The notes under the pieces are model-generated. The model did no database searches, was not told where the DNA came from, and saw nothing but the letters and a program-made list of their open reading frames with translations. From positions 1 through 64,000 of the forward strand of contig NZ_QYYA01000005.1 in the NCBI RefSeq assembly GCF_003597125.1: a DNA stretch of 64,000 nt, given 5' to 3'. Source of the stretch: Alcanivorax profundi (GTDB lineage: Bacteria > Pseudomonadota > Gammaproteobacteria > Pseudomonadales > Alcanivoracaceae). The position numbers were made by a program, and so were the translations under genes. Below are positions 1 through 7,900 of the stretch, piece by piece. Position 1 is the stretch's first letter. Each line of letters opens with the position of its first letter.

Positions 1-148
1 TGCCGCCCGGGCAGATATTTTTGATTATATCGAGATGTTCTATAACAACCGGCGACGCCATGGTTCTAATGAAAAGCTGTCACCGGTAGAGTATGAAAAG
101 CGTCACCAAGAACGGCTGATAAGTGTCTAGAGAACTGGTGGCGATTCA
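1..148 (+). mobile_element. Right end of an IS3-family-like insertion sequence
   Basis: The window opens inside an insertion sequence: the tail of a DDE transposase ends at 130. The following bases to about 148 run into a GGCGATTCA-type end that would fit the right terminal inverted repeat of an IS3-family element, which normally ends in CA. The left end is outside the window, so the matching repeat and target duplication cannot be checked. The element abuts the interrupted cassette gene that continues from 149. Confidence 0.6.
2..130 (+). CDS. IS3-family transposase, C-terminal fragment
   Basis: The last 42 residues of a reading frame open at the left window edge. They contain the signature of the C-terminal integrase (rve) domain of IS3-family OrfB transposases: a YNNRRRHGS segment followed by LSPVEYE. 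In the full family this domain carries the DDE catalytic triad and performs strand transfer; only the part after the final catalytic Glu is visible here. Whether the complete element is intact cannot be judged. The TAG stop at 128-130 lies in the same frame as the truncated cassette gene downstream. Confidence 0.75.
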   Translation, partial: AARADIFDYIEMFYNNRRRHGSNEKLSPVEYEKRHQERLISV

Positions 149-319
149 GACTGTATTAATTCGTTTGGCTACTGGGTAGATGAAGATTGGGGCGAAGGTG
201 TTATTACGCTCGAGCCAAATCAAACGGCTGATCCTCACTGGCTTACAGCAATTGATTTTATGTCTGGTGCAGTTTTAGCTGTCCAGGCGGAGAGTGCCAG
301 TGCCAAAGTCACGGCCTAA
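149..319 (+). pseudogene. 3' remnant of an integron cassette gene interrupted by the IS
   Basis: After the IS end an open frame continues without a start codon of its own to TAA at 317-319. It encodes about 56 residues, including FGYWVDEDWGEGVITLEPNQ and a C-terminal DFMSGAVLAVQAESASAKVTA-like stretch. The stop codon lies inside the first attC box, as is typical of cassette genes, so this is read as the 3' part of a cassette gene whose 5' part was removed or separated by the insertion sequence. No family was recognised. Confidence 0.55.
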
Positions 320-414
320 CAAGTCAAAGCATGCGGACTTGGTAAAGTTGTCACCTTTTTGCTTGTGCAAAAAAAGCCGCCAACTTCACCAGGCCGGCGT
401 TTGAGGCGTTAAAG
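314..414 (+). repeat. attC site 1 of the cassette array
   Basis: A GCCTAAC box at 314-320 overlaps the upstream stop codon, and a GGCGTTAAAG box closes the site at 406-414. The interior contains partly complementary arms (AAAGTTGTCACC against the downstream CCAACTTCACC region) expected of an integron recombination site. Crossover would fall between G and TT at 408/409. Confidence 0.65.
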
Positions 415-428
415 TTTGAGATCTATCT

Positions 429-803
429 ATGGGGCACGAAGAAGATATAAAAATTATAAATGCCTTTGTCGGTCGTGATTGCGAGCGAACACTAGCATGT
501 AATTCGGTTAAGTTAAGGTTTGCGGAGAAAAGGCAATATATTTGGATTGATCCTCCATGGTTCCTCGATAACTCATCCGGAACGGTTATGCGTTCCGACG
601 AATACCCCGGAGATGCCGATGAATTTGAGGAGTGGAGCGAGGGCATGAATCCACTTAACTATGTACAGCTGACGTCGTTTGAGTATCGAAGAGGAAGCTT
701 GGTTCTGTCTTTCAATAATGAGCACAAGCTGATAGTCCCTCCTTCTTTGGCAGAAGTTACCCAGGAAGACTTTTATCATCATTGGTATGCAAGTTCAGAG
801 TAA
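429..803 (+). CDS. Cassette-encoded hypothetical protein, DUF6188-like
   Basis: This is a 124-residue acidic soluble protein beginning just after attC site 1, with its stop codon inside attC site 2, so the gene fills one cassette. The pattern of a GRDCERTL start, a central IDPPWFLDNSSG segment, then GSLVLSFNNEHKLIVPP and a terminal YHHWYA resembles the DUF6188 family recalled from general knowledge. That family has no established biochemical role and often sits near toxin-immunity loci. No signal peptide or membrane segment is seen. No clear Shine-Dalgarno precedes the ATG, which is common in cassettes. The family match is tentative. Confidence 0.7.
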   Translation: MGHEEDIKIINAFVGRDCERTLACNSVKLRFAEKRQYIWIDPPWFLDNSSGTVMRSDEYPGDADEFEEWSEGMNPLNYVQLTSFEYRRGSLVLSFNNEHKLIVPPSLAEVTQEDFYHHWYASSE

Positions 804-854
804 CTTAACAAGTAGCTGCAAGACGACCTTCGGCAGCTGAGGCGGGCGTTAGGT
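803..854 (+). repeat. attC site 2
   Basis: Boxes ACTTAAC at 803-809 and GTTAGGT at 848-854 enclose a short hairpin-forming core (AGCTGC near 813 against GCAGCT near 833). At about 52 bp it is one of the shortest sites in this array. Confidence 0.75.
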
Positions 855-860
855 GAATAA

Positions 861-1139
861 ATGGGTGGGGAAATTCTTGGCATTTTTATGCCGGTAACTC
901 TTTGGTTGTTGCTGTGGAATTTAGTTCTATTGTTTTTTCCAAAGAAGCGTGCGAAAGCGGCAGCTATGCTGGTTTGCTTCTGCCTGATTATGGCTATTGA
1001 GTTTTATTCTGGATCTGATCGCTGGTTAACATGGTCATTAATAATATATCCAGTTTTATATTTACCTATTAGCCCAATGTTTAGTTTGCTCCGGTGGTCG
1101 ATAATAAAATTAAAGGAGAAGGATGGTGATAAGCCTTGA
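861..1139 (+). CDS. Cassette-encoded small membrane protein
   Basis: A 92-residue protein with three likely membrane segments: residues about 6-26 (IFMPVTLWLLLWNLVLLFF), 32-47 (AAAMLVCFCLIMAIEF) and 55-75. The C-terminal tail is lysine-rich (IIKLKEKDGDK) and by the positive-inside rule probably cytoplasmic. The gene starts just after attC site 2 and ends right before attC site 3, the normal single-gene cassette arrangement. No recognised family; the function is unknown. Base composition is AT-rich compared with the chromosomal genes to the right. Confidence 0.65.
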   Translation: MGGEILGIFMPVTLWLLLWNLVLLFFPKKRAKAAAMLVCFCLIMAIEFYSGSDRWLTWSLIIYPVLYLPISPMFSLLRWSIIKLKEKDGDKP

Positions 1140-1142
1140 ATC

Positions 1143-1220
1143 ACCTAACAAGCGGCGCCAGGCAGACCAAATTTACGCTCCTTCGTCGCTCAAATTTGCT
1201 TGCTTCGCCGGGCGTTAGCC
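1143..1220 (+). repeat. attC site 3
   Basis: Boxes ACCTAAC at 1143-1149 and GTTAGCC at 1214-1220. The arms GCGGCGCCAGGCAGACC and the downstream TTGCTTCGCCGGGCG are imperfectly complementary, with an internal CAAATTT pair. Related in sequence and length (about 78 bp) to site 8 at 3853-3931. Confidence 0.8.
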
Positions 1221-1224
1221 GTCA

Positions 1225-1650
1225 ATGAATATTGAAGAAATTTACAGTTTTCTGGCTAAAGAGATAGCGATTGAGTCAGAGAAGTTGCACCCAGATGTAG
1301 ATTTAACTGCTGATCTTGGTGTGGAGGGTGACGATTTCTCAGAATTAATCGAGGCTTTTGCGGAAAACTACCATGTAGACATGAGCTCATATCGTTGGTA
1401 CTTCCATCACAGAGAGGAAGGGTGGAGCCTAGGTGCGTTGTTTTTTAAGCCGCCATATATGCAAGTTCAAAGAATACAAGTTACACCCGAAATACTATTG
1501 CACGCTGCAAGAATGAAGAAATGGAGTTTCGAGTATCCATCGCATCAAGTTTCGGAAAGTCGTCTAGATATTCAGATGAATATTATAATTTTAGTTGGTC
1601 TTGGGGTCACTGGTGCTTTAATGTGGCTTCTGGGCGTCTTTAGCGCCTAA
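1225..1650 (+). CDS. DUF1493 family, acyl-carrier-like protein
   Basis: A 141-residue protein. The N-terminal half (residues about 1-50) has the DUF1493 pattern: a HPDVDLTADLGVEGDD motif followed by a SELIEAFAENYHVDMS helix, and a later TPEILLHAARMKKW helix. DUF1493 has an acyl-carrier-like fold. In a true carrier the DLG motif is followed by a DSL serine that holds phosphopantetheine; here glycine takes that position (DLGVEG), so it should not carry the cofactor. The C-terminus adds one membrane segment (residues about 119-138, IIILVGLGVTGALMWLLGVF), an unusual extension. It occupies its own cassette between attC sites 3 and 4. Role unknown. Confidence 0.8.
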   Translation: MNIEEIYSFLAKEIAIESEKLHPDVDLTADLGVEGDDFSELIEAFAENYHVDMSSYRWYFHHREEGWSLGALFFKPPYMQVQRIQVTPEILLHAARMKKWSFEYPSHQVSESRLDIQMNIIILVGLGVTGALMWLLGVFSA

Positions 1651-1703
1651 CAAGCGGCGGCAGAGCGACAGCCAACACGGAGCGCCTGCGCTGGGCGTTA
1701 GCT
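1645..1703 (+). repeat. attC site 4
   Basis: Boxes GCCTAAC at 1645-1651, overlapping the upstream stop codon, and GTTAGCT at 1697-1703. The 59-bp core is GC-rich, with GCGGCGGCAG facing CTGCGCTGGGCG. Confidence 0.8.
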
Positions 1704-1721
1704 ATCCTGCGGAGATCAAGA

Positions 1722-2426
1722 TTGCGCACTAAAGAAGAAACAGAAGATCACGTTCGGAAAACAATAGAGATTGCTGACGATCATAGGGTGAATTCTGATC
1801 AAAGAATGGAGAAATTCTGCCTCCGTGGAGCTTGTGTAAAACTCATCAGAATATCTGTCGAGGAATTTTCAAACCCTTCTGAAGCTAAGGATTACCTTCG
1901 CAATTTCGGGCTTCCTAACTATTTAAAGAGATTTATTTGTCTCAATGGTGAAATCTACCAAAGGTTTAAGGAAAGCCCGAAGCACCCACAAACTGAAGTA
2001 ACTACAGATGTTAGCATCGTTCACTTTCTTTGGCTCATGGGTATGTTTGAAGAAGCAGAAACAATGATAGCTATTTCATCTGATGAGTCAGTGTGGAAAT
2101 ACTACCCCGTTCATCGTCTTTGGAAAGATTACCATCGAATGGTATTCGCATTTTCAAATCATGAGAAGTATGAGCCTAAGCCGCCAAAGCTAAATGGCTA
2201 TGAGAAGCATTGGCTTCCATATATCCAGCTTATGGAGAGGTTTACTAAATCAGAAGACATTTCCGATATAGTTATAGAAATCGATGAATCATTTGAGAAG
2301 AGAAATAGGGATAAGCGACTAGAAGACTATCCTGGCTTTGATGGTGACGGTAGAGCCCCGGTGAAGTGGGATTTGAGAAAACATACAATCTTAGAATGCG
2401 GAGCAAGATTTTATGGCTACAGCTAA
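1722..2426 (+). CDS. Cassette-encoded hypothetical protein, immunity-protein-like layout
   Basis: A 234-residue soluble, mostly helical protein read from TTG at 1722, supported by a GGAG at 1711 seven bases upstream. No alternative ATG gives a comparable start. The C-terminal pattern (FEKRNRDKRLEDYPGFDGDG, then PVKWDLRKHTILECG) recalls the ending of polymorphic-toxin immunity families such as Imm49, but the similarity is weak and from memory. There is no signal peptide. The stop codon lies inside attC site 5. If it is an immunity protein, no partner toxin is visible in the adjacent cassettes. Confidence 0.7.
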   Translation: MRTKEETEDHVRKTIEIADDHRVNSDQRMEKFCLRGACVKLIRISVEEFSNPSEAKDYLRNFGLPNYLKRFICLNGEIYQRFKESPKHPQTEVTTDVSIVHFLWLMGMFEEAETMIAISSDESVWKYYPVHRLWKDYHRMVFAFSNHEKYEPKPPKLNGYEKHWLPYIQLMERFTKSEDISDIVIEIDESFEKRNRDKRLEDYPGFDGDGRAPVKWDLRKHTILECGARFYGYS

Positions 2427-2492
2427 CAAAGTTCTGCTGTCGGGCAAATTTTGCGCTGCGTCCCAAATTTGCTGAAGATCAAGGCGTTAGGC
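2421..2492 (+). repeat. attC site 5
   Basis: Boxes AGCTAAC at 2421-2427 (one mismatch to the consensus) and GTTAGGC at 2486-2492. The interior has the pair GGCAAATTTTGCG and CCCAAATTTGCTG, able to form a bulged stem. Confidence 0.75.
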
Positions 2493-2500
2493 ATACAAGT

Positions 2501-3094
2501 ATGTACCGTAAACTCGAACACAATGTGCCGGAACAAGCGCAGCACAAATATTACAATGAACACTTCGAGGGAGTTGAAATCGATCTCGGGTTCAAAAATG
2601 CGGTTCATGTTTTCCAGAATTGTACTTTTGATAACTGCTGTATAAGAGTCAATTCAAGCTCGTCTGCTACGCCACACATACTCGATACTAATGCATTTAG
2701 TAATTGCTTAATCTGGCCAGGAAGAAAGATGTTTGTAAGTACCATAGAGGCAAACTTCGAAAGTTGTAAGTTTAAAGGTACATGGTCAGGCCGTATCCGA
2801 GGCAAGGTTGAAAATTGTGATTTCTCTGAAGCAAATCTAGAAATGGTTGCCTTCATTGACCAGAAGGATGTAGGGGATAATATTATCAATGGCCAAGGCT
2901 TGGCCATAATCGAAAATGCTGGGCAGCATAAATCGGCTTTAAAATCAGCTTTAGGCGAAGAATCTAAAATATGGATTCATATTCGTGAAAATACTGGGCT
3001 CTTTGTGGTTAATATCAAAAAGCATCAAGACAGCGAAGTATTATTAAGGGTGTTTGCTAATTTACCATTCGTTAAGGTAGTCCCAAATGCCTAA
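2501..3094 (+). CDS. Cassette-encoded protein with degenerate pentapeptide-like repeats
   Basis: The ATG at 2501, directly after attC site 5, gives 197 residues; the longer open frame upstream runs through the attC site and is not expected to be coding. The middle third shows runs such as FQNCTFDNCCI, FESCKFKG and VENCDFSEANLEMVAF, which follow the five-residue spacing of pentapeptide right-handed beta-helices but only loosely. The C-terminal part (KSALGEESKIWIHIRENTG) is not repetitive. Pentapeptide proteins can bind DNA gyrase or act as scaffolds, but nothing here specifies a target. The stop is inside attC site 6. Confidence 0.65.
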   Translation: MYRKLEHNVPEQAQHKYYNEHFEGVEIDLGFKNAVHVFQNCTFDNCCIRVNSSSSATPHILDTNAFSNCLIWPGRKMFVSTIEANFESCKFKGTWSGRIRGKVENCDFSEANLEMVAFIDQKDVGDNIINGQGLAIIENAGQHKSALKSALGEESKIWIHIRENTGLFVVNIKKHQDSEVLLRVFANLPFVKVVPNA

Positions 3095-3160
3095 CAATAG
3101 CAGGTTGTCGTACTGGTTTTCCGCTGCGCTTCAAACCAGCCGTAACTGCGGGCGTTAAGT
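3089..3160 (+). repeat. attC site 6
   Basis: Boxes GCCTAAC at 3089-3095 and GTTAAGT at 3154-3160, with ACTGGTTTTCCGC and CTTCAAACCAGCCGT as hairpin arms separated by a short loop. Confidence 0.8.
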
Positions 3161-3180
3161 CTTGAGGGGAAGGAACGAGG

Positions 3181-3560
3181 TTGGCATATGAGTCATTGAC
3201 CCTTGATGACCTAGGGGCACACAAATGCTGGAAGATGGACCATTCTGATGAAACCATTTCTCCAATAGATGATGTGAGGGGTTTTGATCAAGATGAGCCT
3301 TATGTTTCATATGCCGAATATCAGTTTAGTAATGGCGATATCTTTTCAGGGTATATGTGTGTTTATGACTCACGGGAAATAGAGTCTTCATTGATGGTGT
3401 AAACACATCGCTTTGTATGTACTGCGAAGCCTCTAAGGAAGAGGTGGCGGCTTTATGTAAGATAACCGGCCTGGATGCTTCGGCTATATTTCCTATCAAG
3501 TACCAAAATCATATTAAATGCTTTGGGAGTGATTCAGGAAATATCGGGGTGGAGACTTAA
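3181..3560 (+). pseudogene. Frameshifted cassette gene
   Basis: Translation from TTG at 3181 (purine-rich GAAGGAACGAGG upstream) gives 73 residues (DDLGAHKCWKMDHSDETISP, then FSNGDIFSGYMCVYDSREIE) and stops at 3402. A second frame picks up at about 3385-3397 (FIDGVNTSLCMYCEASKEEV, then IFPIKYQNHIKCFG) and runs to TAA at 3558-3560, exactly where attC site 7 begins. The two halves read as one protein of about 126 residues broken by a -1 shift in the segment 3385-3402. A real frameshift mutation, programmed shift or sequencing error would all explain it. Family not recognised. Confidence 0.6.
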
Positions 3561-3602
3561 CAATAACATGCATGCGACATACACCTGCTTTTGGCGTTAT
3601 AT
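3555..3602 (+). repeat. attC site 7 (short, degenerate)
   Basis: Boxes ACTTAAC at 3555-3561 and GTTATAT at 3596-3602. The core contains the palindrome CATGCATG. At about 48 bp it resembles site 9 (4179-4227), which shares GCATGCGACA in its interior. Confidence 0.55.
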
Positions 3603-3616
3603 CACTTGAGAATGAT

Positions 3617-3850
3617 GTGTTTGAATATTTGAAGAAGAATGTGGGTTTGGTGTTTCTGGCACTTGTAACGAATTTGGCTGCGGTCAGTGTTTGGAAGGTC
3701 TATCTCACTTATGGGTACGTTTATGTTTCAAAGTTTGGTATCAAGTTTTACGGAAATGCTGCGCTTGTTCAGTCTCTAGCAGTTCTTTTTGCTGCGTTGA
3801 TCTGTGATTACTATTTTTTCAAATCGCTGCGTTTGCATAGATATCAGTGA
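3617..3850 (+). CDS. Cassette-encoded small membrane protein
   Basis: A GTG at 3617 preceded by CTTGAG gives 77 residues; an ATG at 3572 in the same frame would start inside attC site 7 and is less likely. Two membrane segments are evident: residues about 9-27 (VGLVFLALVTNLAAVSVW) and 44-66 (AALVQSLAVLFAALICDYYFF), separated by a tyrosine-rich loop. The tail is basic (KSLRLHRYQ). No family is recognised. It is one of three small membrane proteins carried by this array. Confidence 0.55.
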   Translation: MFEYLKKNVGLVFLALVTNLAAVSVWKVYLTYGYVYVSKFGIKFYGNAALVQSLAVLFAALICDYYFFKSLRLHRYQ

Positions 3851-3852
3851 CT

Positions 3853-3931
3853 GATATAAAAGGTGGCGGCAGGAAGACCAAATTTTCGTTCCTCCGTCAC
3901 TTCAATCTGCCTGCTGCACCGGGCGTTATAA
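3853..3931 (+). repeat. attC site 8
   Basis: The closing box GTTATAA at 3925-3931 is good. The opening box is degenerate (GATATAAAAGG instead of ...TAACAAGG). The interior GGTGGCGGCAGGAAGACCAA is clearly related to site 3. The damaged opening box may have reduced recombination here. Confidence 0.65.
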
Positions 3932-3944
3932 ATTGGGGGAATAA

Positions 3945-4184
3945 ATGGAAGGGACAAAGCTTTTCGCCGCTTTGGGCTATTTGAGCGTGTCTTATGTCTT
4001 GGGGATAATCTTGTCCCCTTTGATATATCGAGATGCAAAATCACTGCCTAAGTTATTTTTGGGAACTAAGCCTTGGTTTTGGTCAGTGTGCTGTATTTTT
4101 CTAGGTCCGCTCTGGGTGATGTTGGTTTATTGGGCGATTCATCACTCCAGTTTCAGTAACAGAATTTCTAGTGAAGATTTATAA
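3945..4184 (+). CDS. Cassette-encoded small membrane protein
   Basis: A 79-residue protein with a strong Shine-Dalgarno (GGGGGA at 3935-3940) before the ATG. Two membrane segments: residues about 6-27 (LFAALGYLSVSYVLGIILSPLI) and 43-66 (PWFWSVCCIFLGPLWVMLVYWAI). A short polar loop RDAKSLPKLF lies between. The stop codon lies within attC site 9. No known family; function unknown. Confidence 0.65.
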   Translation: MEGTKLFAALGYLSVSYVLGIILSPLIYRDAKSLPKLFLGTKPWFWSVCCIFLGPLWVMLVYWAIHHSSFSNRISSEDL

Positions 4185-4227
4185 CAATGCCTTGCATGCG
4201 ACAAGCGCATGATGGTTGGCGTCATAC
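4179..4227 (+). repeat. attC site 9 (degenerate)
   Basis: TTATAAC at 4179-4185 and a degenerate GTCATAC at 4221-4227 bound a 49-bp core with CTTGCATGCGACA and GCGCATGATGG. The closing box has lost the GTT consensus. Confidence 0.5.
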
Positions 4228-4248
4228 ATCAGTAAGGAATCAGGCATC

Positions 4249-4635
4249 GTGAAAGTAGATAGAATTGATCATTTGGTTCTTACAGTAAAAGATATAAATG
4301 AAACGATTCAATTTTATTCATCTGTCATGGGCATGGAGAAAGTCGAATTTGGAGAAGGGCGAATAGCGTTAAGCTTTGGCCAACAAAAGATAAATCTCCA
4401 TCAATTAGGTAAAGAGTTTGAGCCTAAGGCACAAAATGTTAAATCCGGTTCAGCTGATTTATGTTTCATAATTGACCTGCCGGTAGAGCACGCACTACAT
4501 GATTTGGAGTCAAAGGGCATCAAAGTCATCGACGGCCCAGTTCAACGTACCGGGGCTTTAGGTAAAATTAAATCGGTATATTTCAGGGATCCTGATGGTA
4601 ATTTGATTGAGGTCTCCAACTATGAAAACGTATAA
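4249..4635 (+). CDS. VOC family (glyoxalase/bleomycin-resistance fold) protein
   Basis: GTG at 4249, ten bases after AAGGA, yields 128 residues starting MKVDRIDHLVLTVKDINETI, the usual N-terminus of the vicinal-oxygen-chelate superfamily. Later motifs fit: VYFRDPDGNLIEV near the C-terminus supplies the usual terminal Glu metal ligand, and the first-strand His (DHLVLT) supplies another. It is a single-module protein that would work as a dimer. Superfamily members include glyoxalases, fosfomycin-modifying enzymes and antibiotic-binding proteins; the substrate cannot be told here. It is the last gene of the cassette array. Confidence 0.85.
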   Translation: MKVDRIDHLVLTVKDINETIQFYSSVMGMEKVEFGEGRIALSFGQQKINLHQLGKEFEPKAQNVKSGSADLCFIIDLPVEHALHDLESKGIKVIDGPVQRTGALGKIKSVYFRDPDGNLIEVSNYENV

Positions 4636-4992
4636 CACAGTGAAGCAACGGCCTTAGTCGTCCCCCGCTTTAGTGGATACTTTCTGCTGGCACGCGAAGG
4701 TGACAAATGCCCTGTAAGGCAGTCCAGTAAATCCAGCCCCCCTTCCTGAACCGATAAACGCGTGTCTCACCCTGATCTTCCACGTCATAATCGCTAGCAT
4801 CCCGTCTGCATACACACTGCAGGAACGCTCGCCGGCCCATTCGTTCCCTTGCCCTGTCATTGAGTCCCTTCCCGCATTCCCCTACATTCATTCCTGGCTG
4901 TCTTGAGGGAGGCAGCATGTGATGGCTGTCGATTTTGTGGGGGATGGCCATCTCAGTCGTTACTGTTTCTTGAGGCTGCTGGGGCATATTCA
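4636..4992. other. Non-coding junction between cassette array and chromosome
   Basis: The array ends with GTATAAC at 4630-4636, an opening attC box with no convincing closing GTTR box after it, so the last site looks truncated. A possible minus-strand open frame (4670-4891, with a CVC pair and a YRFRKGGWIYW stretch) exists but has no convincing ribosome site. The promoter of the giant gene at 4993 should lie here; no clear promoter boxes were picked out by eye. Confidence 0.5.
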
Positions 4993-7900
4993 ATGACTTC
5001 ATTCCTGTTTAGGGGTTGGACCAGGGCGGGTGTCCGTGGGGTGGTGTTTGCCGGGATATTGTCGGCGTCGCTCTCCGTGGCGGCCTCACCCTTGCTGGAT
5101 GCGCTGGCGATGGCGGATCACGATGCCATGGCTGAACAGCTCAAAGCGGACCCTGGTCTGGCGTCGATGCCGGATGGGATCGGTGATTCCCCATTGTTGT
5201 TGGCAGTGCGTGCGGGGGATATGACTGCGGTGAAGCTGCTGGTGGACGCGGGGGCGCCCGTGACCCAGAGCTCTGCCAGTGGCGAGACGCCATTGCAGGT
5301 CAGCATGCTTTCAGGGCGGGGTGAGGTGACCCAGTGGTTGCTTCGTCATGGGGCGGAGCCGGATCAGTTTAACGGGGGGGGGCAGTCAGCACTGCACTGG
5401 TGTGCCCAGGCCGGTGAGGTGGCGCTGTGCGAGCGATTCCTGAAGGACGGCCTGTCACCTTTGCAGCGGGATGCCACCGGGCTGACACCAATGGATTTGG
5501 CGATTGGCTGGGGCCGGTTCGACGCACTGGGCGTTTTGCTTGCTGCTACCCCGACACCGCCCTCCCGGGATGTTGTGACACTGGACTTTGATGATGATCG
5601 CGTCCGCTACTGGAGTGCCCTCTATTGGTCGGGTGACGAGGCGGCTTTGGTGGCCAGCCTGGGTCAGGATTTGCAGTCCTCCTATCCCCATCCTCTCGCG
5701 CCCTATATCTGGAGTGCGGTGCACCGCCGCCAGGACACCCTGGACGCGGCGTTGACACAGGCGTCGCCGGCCCTGAAGCAGGCTCTGGGGATAACGCCAC
5801 AGGTGCTGATGGCGGTGGATGCCGCCCCTCGTGAAGCCTGGAAGGCGTTCCCGGCGACTGCGACCTATCGGCTCGGTGAGGTGTATGCCCTGGTGGAGTT
5901 GGCCGATTCGGCCCGGGATCTGGGGGAGTTCGGGGTCTTTTACGACTACCTGGAAGCCGCGGTTACGCTGGCGCCCAATCACTGGCAGCTGGCCTGGATG
6001 TTCGACAACATGACGGCACTGGATCTGCCAGGGATGCGAGAGCGGGCGGCGGCATTTGCGCAAGCCGAGGCGGTGCGTGGCGGGTTTACGGGGGGCTATC
6101 TCCAGGCGGTGGTGCCGCAGCACAGTTGGAAGAACAGTGATCAGCTGGCCCATGTGGAGCGCTACCTTGAGCGCTGGCCCCACGATGGTCGGGCCTTGGT
6201 CGCCCGCTCATTGACGCTCAAGGGAAATGGCTATTACCGCGAGGCGGTCGAGAGCCACATGGCGGGGCTGGCGCGCTTTCCGTTCTATGCGGGACGCAGT
6301 GATGCCATGGAGCTGTTGATTAAAACCGGTCAGCACGACCGGGCCCGGCGCGTGGCGGAAGGCCTGGCGCGCTGGTATGGAAACGAGGGCGTGCCGGCCC
6401 GCGCGGCGCGTTATTACGCGGCAGGACTGCTGGATGACGGTGACAAGGGTGCTGCACGGGGCGCCTTGTCGGAGGCGTTGGCTCGTTACCCGGACGAGGG
6501 CCGGCTGTGGATGGAGCAGGCGCGTCTGGCGTTGGCAGAGCAGCGACCGGATGAGGCGCTGGCGGCAGCCGCGACCGGTTTCCCCTTGATCGAGAGTCCT
6601 TCGTCCGGGCAACTGGCAGACTGGTTGCAGGCGTACCGCGACAGTGGTGATCCGCGCGGTGGCGTTAGCGTGTTTGAGCGTTACCGCGAACGGGTTGGTA
6701 TGCCGTCTGCCAGCCTGCTCAATAGTGTGCTGGAAGATCTGGCGACGCTGCAGGATACCCAGAGGTACCAGGCGTTACTGCGCGAGGCCCGTTCCTATTA
6801 CCCCCATGACCGTGAGCTGTTATTGCGTCAGGCGCGGCAGGACGTGGCCGAGGGTCGCCAGGCCTCGGCGCTGGCGTTGCTGGAAGACGGCTTGGCCCGT
6901 CATGGCCATTCCCTCGACTATCTGAGCCAGACCTATGACGTCCTGTTGGCTGTACGGGGGGAGGCGTCGGCACGACGTTTTGTGGTTCAGCGGCAGGAGC
7001 GCATGCCTTGGGAAAAGGCGTCATGGCAATTGGCAAAGCAGCACGGTGCTGGCGAGGAGCCGGCTCTATGGGAAGCGGCGATTGTCGCTGCGCCGACGGA
7101 GACGTTTGGTTGTGAGGCGCTGATTGATTATTACGTGTCTGCCAAGGCGTGGCGCCAAGCCCACGATTGGGCGCAACAGTGCCATGAGCGTTTCGTGTCC
7201 ACGGGGCGGTTGAGTGCCCGCCAGTCCATGTTGCTGTACGACGCCTGGGTCTATGAAAACCAGACCCGGCAGGAGCGGGTGGATAGCGAGACTTTGCGTG
7301 AGGCGCAAACGGCGTTTGATGAATTCGCCCGCGGGCATGGCCATTACATGGATTACCTGCGTTACCGGGAAGCCTTTTGTCTGGCGCGGGGGGACAAGTC
7401 CTGTGCGGCACAGTCCTTGGCGCAGCGCAGTGCTTATCAGCAGGACAGCACCAGCCATTTTCATGATCTGGTGGCGCGTTATGCCAATGAACTGGGAGCC
7501 GACAAGACCTTTGGCTACGGTGCCCGGATGCTGGCGCGATCACCCTACGACAGCAGCAAGGTGGCGTCGTTTCTGCACAAGCATTTGTTGTGGGGGGGCA
7601 GTTCGATTGTGGCACTCAAGGCCATCAATGATGCCGAAACCCGCGGTGTGAGTGTGGACAAGAAATGGCAGCGCCGGGCGCTGGGGAATCTGGGGGATTC
7701 CCTGTCCAGTTTCGAGCGTTACACCGTGGCGGGCATGCGCCCCTCGGCGTCACTGCGCTATATCCGCTGGTTCGATGAGGCCCGCCGTGATTCTCTTAGC
7801 GCTGATGGTACTCGGGTGTTTTATCAGCTCGACAGCGAGATCCCCGGGGTGGAGATTCTGCTGCCCAGTGGCGAGCAGGTTGTGCGTCAGGATCACCCGG

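Noticed and set aside
2366-2500. Upstream extension of the pentapeptide-like cassette gene
   Set aside because: It runs through attC site 5, so the ATG at 2501 is preferred.
1-4640. Prophage or genomic island of phage origin
   Set aside because: There are no phage structural, integrase or replication genes; attC-like sites with one small gene each explain the region better.
4670-4891. Small minus-strand gene in the cassette-chromosome gap
   Set aside because: No convincing ribosome site or family match; kept only as a note in the gap description.
4903-4992. Extension of the CHAT gene upstream to 4903
   Set aside because: The extra residues (including Cys- and Trp-rich stretches) lack a signal peptide pattern, while ATG 4993 gives a clean signal peptide and has a purine-rich stretch before it.
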